From: Dactylis glomerata
Lineage: Eukaryota > Streptophyta > Magnoliopsida > Poales > Poaceae
Length of the DNA: 64,000 bases
Assembly: GCA_007115705.1 (NCBI GenBank)
Contig: QXEO01000155.1
Span: 1,523,903 to 1,587,902, forward strand
Reading direction: 5' to 3'
The position numbers and the translations under genes are program-made. This document shows, piece after piece, positions 47,401 through 57,850 of this stretch (the first letter of the stretch is position 1; each line of letters opens with the position of its first letter). The notes under the pieces were generated by a model. It saw nothing but the letters and a program-made list of their open reading frames with translations, was not told the origin of the DNA and made no database searches.

Positions 47401-48913
47401 ACAAGTCGACTTGATATCATCTATCAACATGACACCCTTGACACCTACTCAACATTTCTATATTAGAGACTTGATGATTAGCATCAAAGTCTTTGGAAGA
47501 CTCTTTGTGGAGCCAAAAACTCCAGGATGGGAAAACTCTCAGAAAAGTTTCGAAAATGGTTTTGAAAACCTTCGAGTAGTATCTACTCCACTGAAATGTT
47601 TTCTAAATGATTTTTGGGACAAATGGAATTGGGTTATGGAAGGAAAGGATTTGGTGGTTTTAGAAAGGCATTGGTGTTTCTTTGTAGTCGCTCGGAGCAA
47701 TTAAACCGTGCAACCACATTACCCCGGTATAGGACGGGGCTTAGTTTGAAGTTTATTTGCTTTAGTGCGGGGAGACTCACAACTATATAAGGGTCTGTAG
47801 GACCCCGGAATCCGGGTTGATGCCAAAGGAGGGTCAACACATATCATGGCATATCCCGAGTCGCTGGAGGACACTTGGGTTCTCCCGCCGTGGCGCCGGA
47901 GCTACACTCTGAAGGAGGTACTGCCGGGGCGTGCCGGGGAGGTACACTCCATAGGGTAGGCACCCGTACTAAGGTAGATAGATGGAGGACTCTGATCGAT
48001 TATCTGAACCCCGCATACTTGTGTATGACGGTCTGTGGTGGTATCCCGGCGGATTTATCGGATGGTGTGGGTAAAGTGTACAACCTCTGCAGAGTGTAAA
48101 CCTATTCGAATAGCCGAGTCCTCGGTCATGGACGGTTGTAAAGATCACTACATTGCCCAATGTCAGGTTTTGGTTTTATAAATGGTTTTTGAGGAAAAAC
48201 GGAGTTTTGTGCCGGACGGAGTACTTGGAGGGTACGGCCGTGGCACGGGTGTGGTTCGGAGTACTTGGAGGGTACTGCCGACGACTTGAGGTGGTCATGT
48301 ATGATTGACCGCCGACCTTATCTTACAAAGGAGTTTCCCCCTTTCCTAGAGCTTTTCCTATAAATGTTTTATAAAAATGTTCTTTGATAAGGATATAGAG
48401 ATGTCGTATGACATGCTATATCGACAAGAGGAACTAGTTAGTATATAATTACCTCAAACCAAACCAACCCTTGCTACAACCATATAGCATGTGAATGTTT
48501 CTCTCTTAGATGGTTTGCGAGTACAATTCCAAAATGTACTCACGGCTTTGTCCCTGGCTATTAACTTGGCCAGACTATGGAGACGACTACGAGGAGGACG
48601 ATGAAGAGTACAATGACGCCGGTGCGAATTATGATCGTTTCCCGGTCAGTCGCCTGTAGGGTAGAAGGCCTGACCTGGGTCAGCTACGCTATATGTATCC
48701 CGCTGCTATATGCTAAGTATGTGTGTTAGTTGAACTTGCCCTGCGTGGCATTTGTATTCGGCCAAGTGGCCTATGTAAGACTTTAAGACTCGTTATGTAA
48801 TGGATGTTGTAATCTAAAATGTCAACTCTGTTATGTGGATTCACGACGGTCTTCCTGGGATCGTGAATTGTATGCATAACGGGAATCCCGGGTGGTAAGC
48901 CGGGGTCCCCACA
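44410..48913 (+). mobile_element. Insertion F: very long solo LTR (4504 bp), LARD-like
   Basis: Exact TSD ATGAT (44405-44409 and 48914-48918), ends TGTAACACCCC...GGGGTCCCCACA. No PBS, PPT or internal domain is visible, so a solo LTR is the simplest reading. Length and composition fit LARD/Sukkula-type LTRs. TATATAA at 45723-45729, followed by a CT-rich start region, suggests plus orientation. Frames such as 47318-47704 are not supported by any motif. Confidence 0.82.
45723..45729 (+). promoter_or_regulatory. TATA box of solo LTR F
   Basis: TATATAA lies between a GC-rich upstream region and CTCCTCTCCCTCTC, the layout of a plant core promoter. A lone LTR with such a promoter could read out into E or C. 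Confidence 0.5.
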
Positions 48914-48918
48914 ATGAT

Positions 48919-50551
48919 GAAGTAAATGACCGGCCAGTTGGGAAACCCCAAGAGGAAGGTATGATGAATATAGCAGCAAGTTTTTTCCTCAGTAAGAAAC
49001 CAAGGTTTATCGAACCAGTAGGAAAAAGCCAAACTCAAGAAGGTGATGCTTGCTAGCCTAGTGACACTCCAACAAGGGCGCCGTTTACGATTTCTTGTTA
49101 GCGCATCTTCAACTAGTAGCAATGTGGAACCTGCATACAACACAACCAAATACTTTGTTCCCAACTTACGATGAGGTTGTCAATCTCACCGGTTTGCTTG
49201 AAACGAACGGTATGAGCGTATCGAGTGGAAAGTGATAGTAGTATGCGAGTAAAGTAAATAGTGCGAGTAAAGTAAACAGGTGATAGCAATATAATGGAAA
49301 TAGGACCGGGGTCCACAGTTCACTAGTGGTGTCTCTCCATAAGATAAAATAACACATGCTGGGTAAACAAATTATAGTTGGGCAATTGATAGAATAAAGA
49401 CAACGTGCATATGTCGAGAGGATCACTATGAGATTTACTCTGGGCATTACAACAAGATACATAGACCGTCATCCAACTGCATCTATGACTAATAATCCAT
49501 TTGTGGCGAATCAATCTGAGAACTCCACAAGTATTAAGTTGCGAACAACAGATAACTGCATTAAGCAAAGTGTGTAATGTAAAAAAAGCATATGCCCTTA
49601 AGCATATGAATGTCGTTTTCTCCCTAGTGGCAACAGCACATCTACAACCTTAGAGGTTTCTGTCACTCCCCCAGATTAAATAGAGGCATGAACCCAACTA
49701 TCGAGCATAAATACCCCCTCTTGGAGTCACTAGTATCTACTCGGCCAAGATAGCTACTAACAATGGAGAGCATGCAAGATCATAAACAACATAGAGATAA
49801 CATAAGATAATATTCAGCACATCAACTCAATCATAACACCAATATTCATCGGATCCCAACAAACACAACATGTAGAATTACATAACGGTGATCTCGATCA
49901 TGTAAGGCAGCTCACGAGATCTAAACATGAAGCACATGGTGGAGAAGACAACCAACTAGCTACTGCTATGGACCCATAGTCCAAGGTAGACTACTCACTC
50001 ATTGCGCCGGAGGCAAGCATGGCGATGAAGAAGACCTCCGGTGGCGATTCCCCTCTCCGGCAGGGTGCCGGGAAGAGCTTCTGGACCCTCTCGATCTCGG
50101 ATCGATGGCGGCAGTGGATCGCGATGTATTCTGGAAAAGTGATTGGGTATTTAGGTTTTTCCCGTCGGGGGATCTTTACAGGCAAAGGGGCATTGTCAGA
50201 AGTGGACCGGGGTGGCCACACACATAGGGGGCGCGACCTAGCCCTAGGCCACGCCGCCCTGTTGTGTGGGCCCCTCATGGCCCCACTCCGTCTCCTCTTC
50301 GGTTCTCTGGAAGCTTCGGTGAATTTCTGGATGTTTGGCTTTTGTTTCGTCCAATTCCGAGAATATTTCGTGTGAAACTTTTCTGAAACACAAAAACAGC
50401 AGAAAACAGGGAACTGGCACTGTGGCATCTCGTTAATAGGTTAGTTCCGGAAAATGCATAAAAATGCCACGAAGTGTAACGAAACACTAAGCAAATGGTG
50501 TAAAAACAAGCATGGAGCATAAAAAATTATAGATACGTTAGAGACGTATCA
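48919..50551 (-). repeat. 5' LTR of element E, main segment
   Basis: Resumes the E LTR after F (GAAGTAAATGACCGGCC) and ends GAGACGTATCA at 50551. It aligns with 39090-40723 with few changes. Confidence 0.92.
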
Positions 50552-50556
50552 TTGTG

Positions 50557-50782
50557 TTGTGTGCAGGTTCCACATTGCTGCTAGTGAAAAGCCACGCACC
50601 AGCATTTTTCTTGCGCCATTGTCTGAAGTGTCGCAAAGCTAGCGGGCATCAACCTTCGGAAGTGTGGTTCTTTCTCCTACTGGTTCGATAACCTTGGTTT
50701 CACAACTGAGGGAAAACTTGCTGCTGTGGTTATCATACCTTTCTCTTGGGGTTCCCAACTGGGTGCCTACTACTCACCATCA
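50557..50782 (+). repeat. 3' LTR of element C, end segment
   Basis: Finishes the C LTR (matches 15680-15902) and ends CACCATCA at 50782. It includes TTGCGCCATTGTC at 50611-50623, a mutated PBS-like word. Confidence 0.9.
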
Positions 50783-51900
50783 GTGGGGCCCACCTATCAG
50801 ACATCGTCTTCGACGATTCCGGCCCGAGCACGGCCTCTCCCCGAGCCGTCTGATGCTCGACGCCGCCCAGAACCCTAACCCCTCGCCCAAGCAGGCCCCT
50901 GTCTATAAATACCCCCCCTCTCCTCTCTTCTCTCCGCAAAACCCCGTAGCAAGACCGTGAGCACACCGCCGGAATCGCCCTCGCGAAGCCCGCAGCATCT
51001 GCGAGCTCCGGCCAAGCCTACTCGCCGTGCCTACACGCAATCCACGCCGCCACCACCACCCACTTGCTCGCCGTCGCATGCCGCACCTCGTCATTGATTC
51101 CATCATCGTCGGGGAGCTTCGCAGCGACGAGAACATCCGATTCTGGCGCGCCCTTGCCAGAACCCTAGACACCGCCGGTGAGCTCGCCCTCCTCTCTTTT
51201 CTCTCCATCCGATCGAAAATCGACGCCCGCGATTATATCTATACCGAAGCGATACGAACCGATCTGAGCCGCTCAGATCTAATAAGATCTAACGGCCCAG
51301 AAATGTGATCCGACCGAATCGGTATGCGCGAATAGCGTTGCGCCACGTGTCAACCCCAGGAACGCCCCGTTTTAAAATTTGATTTAAATCTTTTCAAATT
51401 GCTGCAAGCTTGCAAAAGTTATAGAAAAAGATGTACAACTCCGTTTTCGATGAATTTTATGTCATTGGAAACCTTATGAGATGTAGAATTTAATAGAATA
51501 GTTTATTTTCCAAGTTTTGCAATCAAATATGAATCTAATTTCAGATTGATTTAAACCCTATTTTTATGCAAATAATTCATATCTTTTGTTCTGCAAGTTC
51601 AAATCTTTTATTTTTGTAGTCATTAGATTGCTCTAGACTTGTAGATTTTTAGAATCAAAATCTTAATTTTTGAAATGTGCACAAACTTGGTATAGTTTAA
51701 TTGCTTCTATTTCACTGTTTTGCAAATAATTAAAGTTGTAAAAGGGCTTTTTGATTAGTTCTTTTTGCATTGGTTTTGTTTTATCAAAACTCATCATCTG
51801 AGAACCTTAATTGCAACATTTTCACACAACATAAGTTGTGTGAAATAAATTGTCCATTTGCATGCATGCATACATGTCTATGATTGCTATTTTGAGCTAT
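50783..51900 (+). repeat. LTR-like fragment, unassigned
   Basis: A GC-rich block with TATAAATA (50904-50911) and a CT-rich start region is followed by a short Ala/Pro/Arg-rich open frame. After that comes an AT-rich block with the style of long LARD or chromovirus LTRs. No second copy, TSD or clear end is seen, so it may be a truncated LTR or the upstream part of a host gene. The 93-codon frame at 51027-51308 (MPHLVIDSIIVGELRSDENI inside) is not recognised. Confidence 0.4.
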
Positions 51901-51919
51901 ATGTTTATTTGGTGTTATC

Positions 51920-52558
<639 letters not shown>

Positions 52559-52716
52559 CTCCCTCCGTTTAGAAATATAAGATGTTTTACCTTTGTGAAG
52601 TGAGTGTATCTAGACATCTTTTAGTGTATAGATTCAAACGAACCTATTCACTAAAACATGTCTAATTGCACTCACTTCACAAAGCTAAAACATCTTATAT
52701 TTCTAAACGGAGGGAG
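52559..52716. mobile_element. Stowaway-type MITE (158 bp)
   Basis: Terminal inverted repeats CTCCCTCCGTTTAGAAATAT and its complement are flanked by TA on both sides (52557-52558, 52717-52718). The interior is also partly palindromic, with TGTGAAGTGAGTG pairing with CACTCACTTCACA. Tc1/mariner-derived. Confidence 0.95.
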
Positions 52717-52718
52717 TA

Positions 52719-53998
52719 CAACAGTAGGAAAGAAAAAAGTCCAATATGGTGTGCCATCTTAACGCACACAACCGTACAGCTAATCCTGTTAAACAAGCAA
52801 CTAGGCATCACCCAAGTAACGGGAAATGATGAACTCAGCCTACACTAGGAAGTTTGTGCCAATCTAAGTATTTCTATACATGAGTACCCGGATGGAAAGT
52901 ATTTTACTAATGACACGTTGAATTAGATAAAAATAAAATATTTTATCTGATTTTCCTGATGAAATTCTTATTTGGATATGGCTTAACATGTTAGTACATC
53001 GAGATATTTCGTACTAAATACTGCACAAGAATGTTACACACAATGACACAATATTCCCGAAGGGCATAAGCGCCGCCAACCACAGAAATCTCCAAAATTC
53101 AATCATGCCTAGACAATCGATTAGGTAATCAAACTCCATCTAGTTTATTTCTCCACAGCTAAATTAAAGCTAGAAGAGAACAAAAACACAAAATCAATGT
53201 ACACATCCACAACACCTGAAGTGACATGCACATGTTAGAAGAATGCTTACTCTAGTACTAGTGTTGACATTAGCTGACTCATCAGATCCAAATCATGGCC
53301 ATTAATTAAATCGATGGGGCAGAAGAACTCTCCTGGAATCTACTTGAAACAATAGCTTAATCCATTGGGGCTAACAAACTCCTAATTATGGCTGCTCGGG
53401 GAAAGCTCAGGCCCAGTTAATCAGCATAAGAGAAACATCAACTTTTCAGATGGCACTGTCGTTCTGAACAAGGGGAGAGATTTCGGCACCAACTAGCTAC
53501 TACGTAGGTAGTACTAATTAAAGGAGTATCATATAAATACATGGGCTTGTCATTATCAAGGATGCTAATGTGATCATGGGTGTTATGTATACATAGCCTC
53601 AGATGCTGGTAGTACTATAATTGCAAGCTTAATAAATCCGGTCTCATGGACACACTTATGAGAGAGAAAATTCAACTCTAGCTAGCTATGTGCCTATGCC
53701 AACAGATTCATGTTTTGCAATCGGGATACATATTTCTCCTTAGGTACTGAAGTGCAAAAAAAACTTTGTTTGCCCATAAACTTCACGCCCTAACCCCTCA
53801 GTCTGCTGGGGGATTCTAGCTACGTGCTCGGCGAACAGCGGCGAACAGCGGCGAACAAACCAGTGATCATTCTGGCGCACAAGCTGAGGCGAACAGCGGG
53901 GATGTTCGCCTTCGCATGCAGCATCATTTTTATCGGCGTCCATCATCCGCGCCAAGCACCGACCTCCGAGACACACAAAGGAGTCCTACATAAAATGA
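52719..53998. other. Unclassified, possibly low-copy intergenic DNA
   Basis: About 1.3 kb with no recognised element ends and no convincing gene. A short 10-bp repeat (GCGAACAGCG) occurs at 53829-53858 and again near 53890, in a GC-rich patch at 53820-53960. This is the stretch least explained by transposons. Confidence 0.45.
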
Positions 53999-54000
53999 TA

Positions 54001-54261
54001 CTCCTTCTGTCCTAAAATATAAGACGTATAAGATTAGTCAACAGTTAAATCATACATATTTTGGCCAAATATTCAGGAAAAAATATCCATATCTATAATA
54101 TTAAATGGACATATCAAGAAAATATAATTTATTGTAAATCTAGTGATACTGATTTAGTATTGTGTATGTTCATATATTTTGTGTATAAATTTATTTAAAC
54201 TTAGAAATATTAATTTTTAACTAATTAATCTTAGACGACTTATATTTTAAGATATAGAGAG
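54001..54261. mobile_element. Stowaway-like MITE (261 bp), diverged
   Basis: CTCCTTCTGTCCTAAAATAT at one end and ATATTTTAAGATATAGAGAG at the other are imperfect inverted repeats flanked by TA. AT-rich interior. Confidence 0.8.
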
Positions 54262-54418
54262 TATGCAGCGTTGCACATAATGCATGCTCAGGCGTGCAAA
54301 GCGTGGCATGAGCGGCATGCCCACGTCCTAAAAGTGGTGAATAATTTATCGAATCCTTACACTGATCACCAACCACTTGCAGGGTCATCCGAGGTAGAAA
54401 TGCATGGACATTTTGCTA

Positions 54419-54525
54419 CTCTCTCTGATCCATATTATTCTTCGCTAATATAGATGTATCTAGACATGCATATTTTAATGGTAGATATATTTGTATAAGT
54501 GAAAAGTAATATGAGTCGGAGGGAG
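54419..54525. mobile_element. Stowaway-like MITE (107 bp)
   Basis: CTCTCTCTGATCCATATTA and TAATATGAGTCGGAGGGAG are imperfect inverted ends flanked by TA (54417-54418, 54526-54527). Confidence 0.82.
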
Positions 54526-54655
54526 TAGTATTAACTAAAAGGTAGATGTTTCGTTTATATAGAAGATGCAATGATTTCAATGTTTTGTTTGACGCATACA
54601 AGATTTTTAATTTATACTTGTAACAGACGCTATATCCTGAATAATCTAAAGTATT

Positions 54656-54860
54656 CACTGGTGGGAAAAACCCCTATGGTCCCGGTTCGTGCGGGCCATT
54701 GGTCCCGGATGCCGAACCGGGATCAATAACTCGGAACCAATGCCGGTCCCGGTTCCAGCATGAACTGGGACCGTTAGGTCTCCACGTGGGCGCGCGCGCA
54801 GCGGGGGGGGGGGGGGGGGGGGGGGGGGGGCGTGGATCACCACGAACCGGGATCGTTGAT
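54656..54860. repeat. CACTA terminal and subterminal repeats, with a 28-G run
   Basis: Short GGTCCCGGTTC-type words recur as direct and inverted copies; these are where transposases of this group usually bind. A run of 28 G (54803-54830) interrupts the region next to GCGCGCGC. Frames across it are artefacts. Confidence 0.8.
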
Positions 54861-54981
54861 CTCTGCATTTCGGGCTATTTTGTACAGCGGCAGGGTTTTG
54901 TGTTTTTTCCATTTATTTATTTGGTGTGTTTTGTATTCAATTTAATGGTACTACATATATACAACAATAATGAAGGAACCA

Positions 54982-54984
<3 letters not shown>

Positions 54985-55017
<33 letters not shown>
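54985..55017. repeat. (TA)n microsatellite
   Basis: About 33 bases of alternating TA inside the CACTA element. Confidence 0.97.
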
Positions 55018-55019
<2 letters not shown>

Positions 55020-55346
55020 CACATTATGGTCACGAATATATTATTCACCGTCTCATCCATCATGCTTGGTCGAAACATATTACAAACGGTACTCACACGA
55101 ATTTTATCTAATTTACATCTTCTTTTTTACACTTCACCCTTCCAAATGAACCGGGTAATAGTATTCTCCTTTCGGATCTATGACATGTTCATAAGAATCC
55201 GACAATTTCCTCTTGTATTGCTTGCACGCATTCTTGTGGTAGAAGACCGTCCCGCATCCGTTCGATCTAATTTAAAGAAGGGGATCAATATATATGAATG
55301 AAACTAAACACAATTGATGGTAATAAAATAAAGTTGTGATTATTGT

Positions 55347-55992
55347 TTATCGTACTTCAATTTTTTTGAAGTTCCGGTCTGCGCCCTTCTCTTTTGTCGT
55401 CTGACAAATGAACTCGCAGACATAGTATCCACATAAGTTATTCCCGGCTTCCTGCCTCAAGCACTTTACGAGAATGGAGTTCAACAAAATAATAATCAAG
55501 CATGATAATGGTATTGAAACTAGAATCAAAGAGATGCGTGGATCTAGCAAGTAGTACTTACATTCAACGGTTGAAATGTAAGCTCTGGCTTCCAAACACC
55601 CCTAGTGTTGGCGGTGAACCATTTCCAAGCCTTCTGGAGGCATTCCTGCATGTTCGCCCACTTTTTTAAAGGTGTGCGTTTTGGGTCCATGACTTTGACT
55701 ACTCCTTCGTCAACAATAATGATTAACCGAATAAAGTGGAAGCTGCACACACATAACGAGTCAATTATACGCTTAACATCGAGTAAGCAAAAATAGAATG
55801 TGTACAAGACAGTAACACTCACTCGAAGTTGTAAGGAAATAGTATTTCCCTTCTGTTGCTGAAATACTTCAACGATTGTACCAAGTTATCATCTGTCTCT
55901 TTGGGTTTTTTTTTAGAGTATCTTCATGAACGAAATTGCAGTCAACGAACCCAAGGTCATAGATTCCTCCTTTGTTGCATTCGAGAATCTTC
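55347..55992 (-). pseudogene. CACTA-encoded Ulp1-like cysteine protease domain, C-terminal exons
   Basis: Three coding pieces read on the minus strand. The first, about 55992-55826, starts MKILECNKGGIYDLGFVD and ends ILFPYNFE. After an intron with GT..AG borders (about 55825-55743), an exon at 55742-55562 gives FHFIRLIIIVDEGVVKVMDP...WKPELTFQPLN. A third piece near 55475-55347 gives CLRQEAGNNLCGYYVCEFI. The His of FHFI, the Asp of VMDP and the Cys of NLCGYYVC correspond to the Ulp1 (C48) triad. Such domains sit at the C-terminus of the second protein of many grass CACTA elements. The downstream end and exon borders are uncertain, and the whole gene is disrupted upstream. Confidence 0.75.
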
Positions 55993-56073
55993 ATTCTGCA
56001 TATATAATTAGTATAGTGATGAGTAAGATTATACAAGCAACGAATGAGCTGAGCTAGAAAGACTTAATAATAT

Positions 56074-56700
56074 TTACGGACAATAGGCACTGACGATAGT
56101 TTTGTCGAGGGCGTCTTGTTGGTAAAACTGAAATAATTCTTGAAATTCAATCAGTAAGAAGCCATCTCCATGACCGTAATGGTGGTGTTTATATCCAGCG
56201 TAGATCCAGTTTGTGGATTCAGCAGAGGCTTGCATGTACCACTTATGCAATCTCCGCATTTTTGTTGGTAGATCTTTGACTAACTCGGGTTTGACGAGAG
56301 GAGCCCCGTACCGGTATATGTATGCTATTTGTTGGTACCCCTCGAACTCATCCAGACGGCTCATGTACTCAGCAATAGACAGTCCATATAATTTGGCCTT
56401 TTCTTCGTGGAGTTGAATAAACTCCGGATCAATGTTCGGATCATGCCGCTCCTGGGCTCTCCACTCATTGGTATCGTACACTTTGAGCGGTTCGATCGAT
56501 TGATTTTTCTGTTGTCTGAGCTGGGCAACTTCTTTCCCGACTCTCCGCTCTTTTGCCTCAGCCGACTTGGTAATAGAGCGATTATAGTCTGGTGTGAGCG
56601 CTATGGGTTAGTGAAGCTGAATCTTAAGCGCGGCTGCTTTGGCTTTATCTTCTGCGGTGACTGGGAAGAATGGCTCTGTCGGCTTTGGCCTTTTCTTGTT
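56074..56700 (-). pseudogene. CACTA-encoded protein, middle section
   Basis: On the minus strand coding-like sequence runs from the KWKIDMANKKRPKPTEPFFP region through KAAALKIQLH. It hits an in-frame stop near 56613, then continues open in the same frame to 56074 (VYDTNEWRAQERHDPNIDPE, LPTKMRRLHKWYMQASAEST). Such segments are typical of the Ptta/En/Spm CACTA protein family and lie directly upstream of the Ulp1-like exons. The central part (about 56280-56370) holds YRYGAPLVKPELVKDLP. The gene is non-functional because of the stop and the loss of its 5' part. Confidence 0.65.
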
Positions 56701-56835
56701 AGCCATGTCAATCTTCCACTTTTCATAATGGACATCTGCGGCCGCAGCAATTTCCTCATCTGTCTTCTCGCAAGGTAGCTTCTTCATATTCTGATGAGAT
56801 ACTCTTGGGAGGGGCGATAGCTTACATTTCGGTGA

Positions 56836-57850
56836 TCAGAACATTCTCTTGCTGCTGCTGGTGGTGCTACCCCTCTTAGTATACTTCCGCTTTTGTCTCT
56901 GAGGCTCAGGGGATGGAGACGGCTGACGCGGCGGCGGAGACGGCTGAGGCGGTGGTGGAGACGGCTGCGCTGAGTGGTGAGGCGGTGAAGGTGACGATTG
57001 CGCTGGAGAATGGTGAGGTGGCGGCGAAGGTGGATTGCTGCTCTGAGGAGTGGGTGGCCTTGGCGGTTTGGAAGCACGTTGTGCTCCTTTGGCCATACAA
57101 CAGTCCCCCCTTTGGCTTCTCCTATTTCAGTCAGCTCCCTATCTTCCCCTGCAGGGTGATCCAGCTTCAGCTCCTCAAAATCTTGCTTCACGTCATCCAC
57201 TGTGACGACAGCGTACCCTTTTGGAATCGGTCTGCAATGCCAAGTTGGGTTAGGCGGAATTGGTACGGCCATGCCGACCGCCGCCGTCACCCTTAAGTTC
57301 ATAACTTGCACCTTTAGCTCACAAGCTGTGCTCTCCGTGATATCATCCACTGGGTAGCGTTTAGGAGGAGCCGTCGTCAGTGCATCATCATCACCATCCT
57401 GGAGCTGGGTGGAAGCGACGCTACTTTTCTTATTCGATAGGGAACCGGTACCATTAAATGCAGCTTCCACCATGTGCCGCTGAGATTGGCCGCTAATACC
57501 TTGCTGGCTAAGTCTATCGAGTTGATCCTGCTGCCGCTTTAATGCGTCTTCTACATTATGCAGCCGGTCTGCAGCTGCCGCTTTCTCAGCTGCCTCCCTT
57601 TCCTTTCTCCTCTGATGACTTTTATCGGGATATCTCTTCATTTTCGCGGGGAAGGCAACATTCCACGGCTTGGAGCCTGGTGTGCCTCGTGCTCCTCCGG
57701 TGTGTTCATCATTTTTAAGGGCGCGTGTGAGCTCGTCATTCTCTCTATCGGGAACGAACCGTCCCGCTTCAACATCTTGTACTGCACTTCTAATATCTTC
57801 AATGGGCAGTAGGGGATGATCTTTGTGTTTCTGGGTATATATTGCCCTCC
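56836..57850 (-). pseudogene. CACTA-encoded protein, upstream section, truncated by element B and frameshifted
   Basis: The minus frame from the LTR junction runs RRAIYTQKHKDHPLLPIEDI..., then FVPDRENDELTRALKNDEHTGGARG, a charged coiled-coil stretch (RRKEREAAEKAAAADRLHNVEDALKRQQDQLDRL, about 57610-57500), and ends at GGTVVWPKEHNVLP near 57065. From there the expected proline-rich tail (PPRPPTPQSSNPPSPPP ... RQKRKYTKRG) is in another frame (to 56836), indicating a frameshift near 57060-57080. The open frame continuing into the LTR (57905-57851) is fusion by chance. Confidence 0.7.

Larger units (their letters stand above)
39062..50551 (-). mobile_element. Element E: small Athila-type LTR retrotransposon with Gag-protease only
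   Basis: Exact TSD TTGTG (39057-39061 and 50552-50556). Minus orientation: 5' LTR at 50551-48919 plus 44409-44382 (split by F), PBS 44371-44354, one short Gag-protease ORF, non-coding DNA, PPT and 3' LTR 40723-39062. The internal domain is about 3.66 kb, with no reverse transcriptase, RNase H or integrase. It inserted into the 3' LTR of C, a relative. Confidence 0.93.
6417..50782 (+). mobile_element. Element C: Athila-type LTR retrotransposon forming the backbone, heavily interrupted
   Basis: Pieces of one plus-strand element can be joined across six insertions. They are 5' LTR (6417-7185 and 15579-15902), PBS (15914), gag (16094-16609 and 18176-18380), a long non-coding part with a tandem duplication (18383-19447, 32902-34349), more non-coding DNA, PPT (36008-36022), and 3' LTR (36023-37194, 38828-39061, 50557-50782). 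The two LTRs are closely similar over their shared length. The LTR part left of 6417, about 0.5 kb, is displaced beyond the left edge by A. No protease, reverse transcriptase or integrase was found in the internal part. The TSD cannot be checked because the left end is outside the window. Confidence 0.85.
54656..57850 (-). mobile_element. CACTA (En/Spm) transposon, left part; cut by element B
   Basis: It begins CACTGGTGGGAAAAACCCC at 54656, a CACTA terminal repeat. Subterminal copies of CCCGGTTCGTG / GAACCGGGATC follow in both orientations (54678-54850). Coding remnants on the minus strand run towards this end, so this is the 3' side. The right part is absent because the element B LTR interrupts the coding sequence at 57851. 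A 3-bp TSD copy would be ATT (54653-54655). Confidence 0.88.

Noticed and set aside
47318..47704. 128-codon frame in F as a possible gene
   Set aside because: No family motif, it lies wholly inside a solo LTR, and there is no second copy to test constraint.
54655..55301. Frames with Pro or Gly runs and a 200-codon plus-strand frame
   Set aside because: Created by the 28-G run and the TA microsatellite at the CACTA end.
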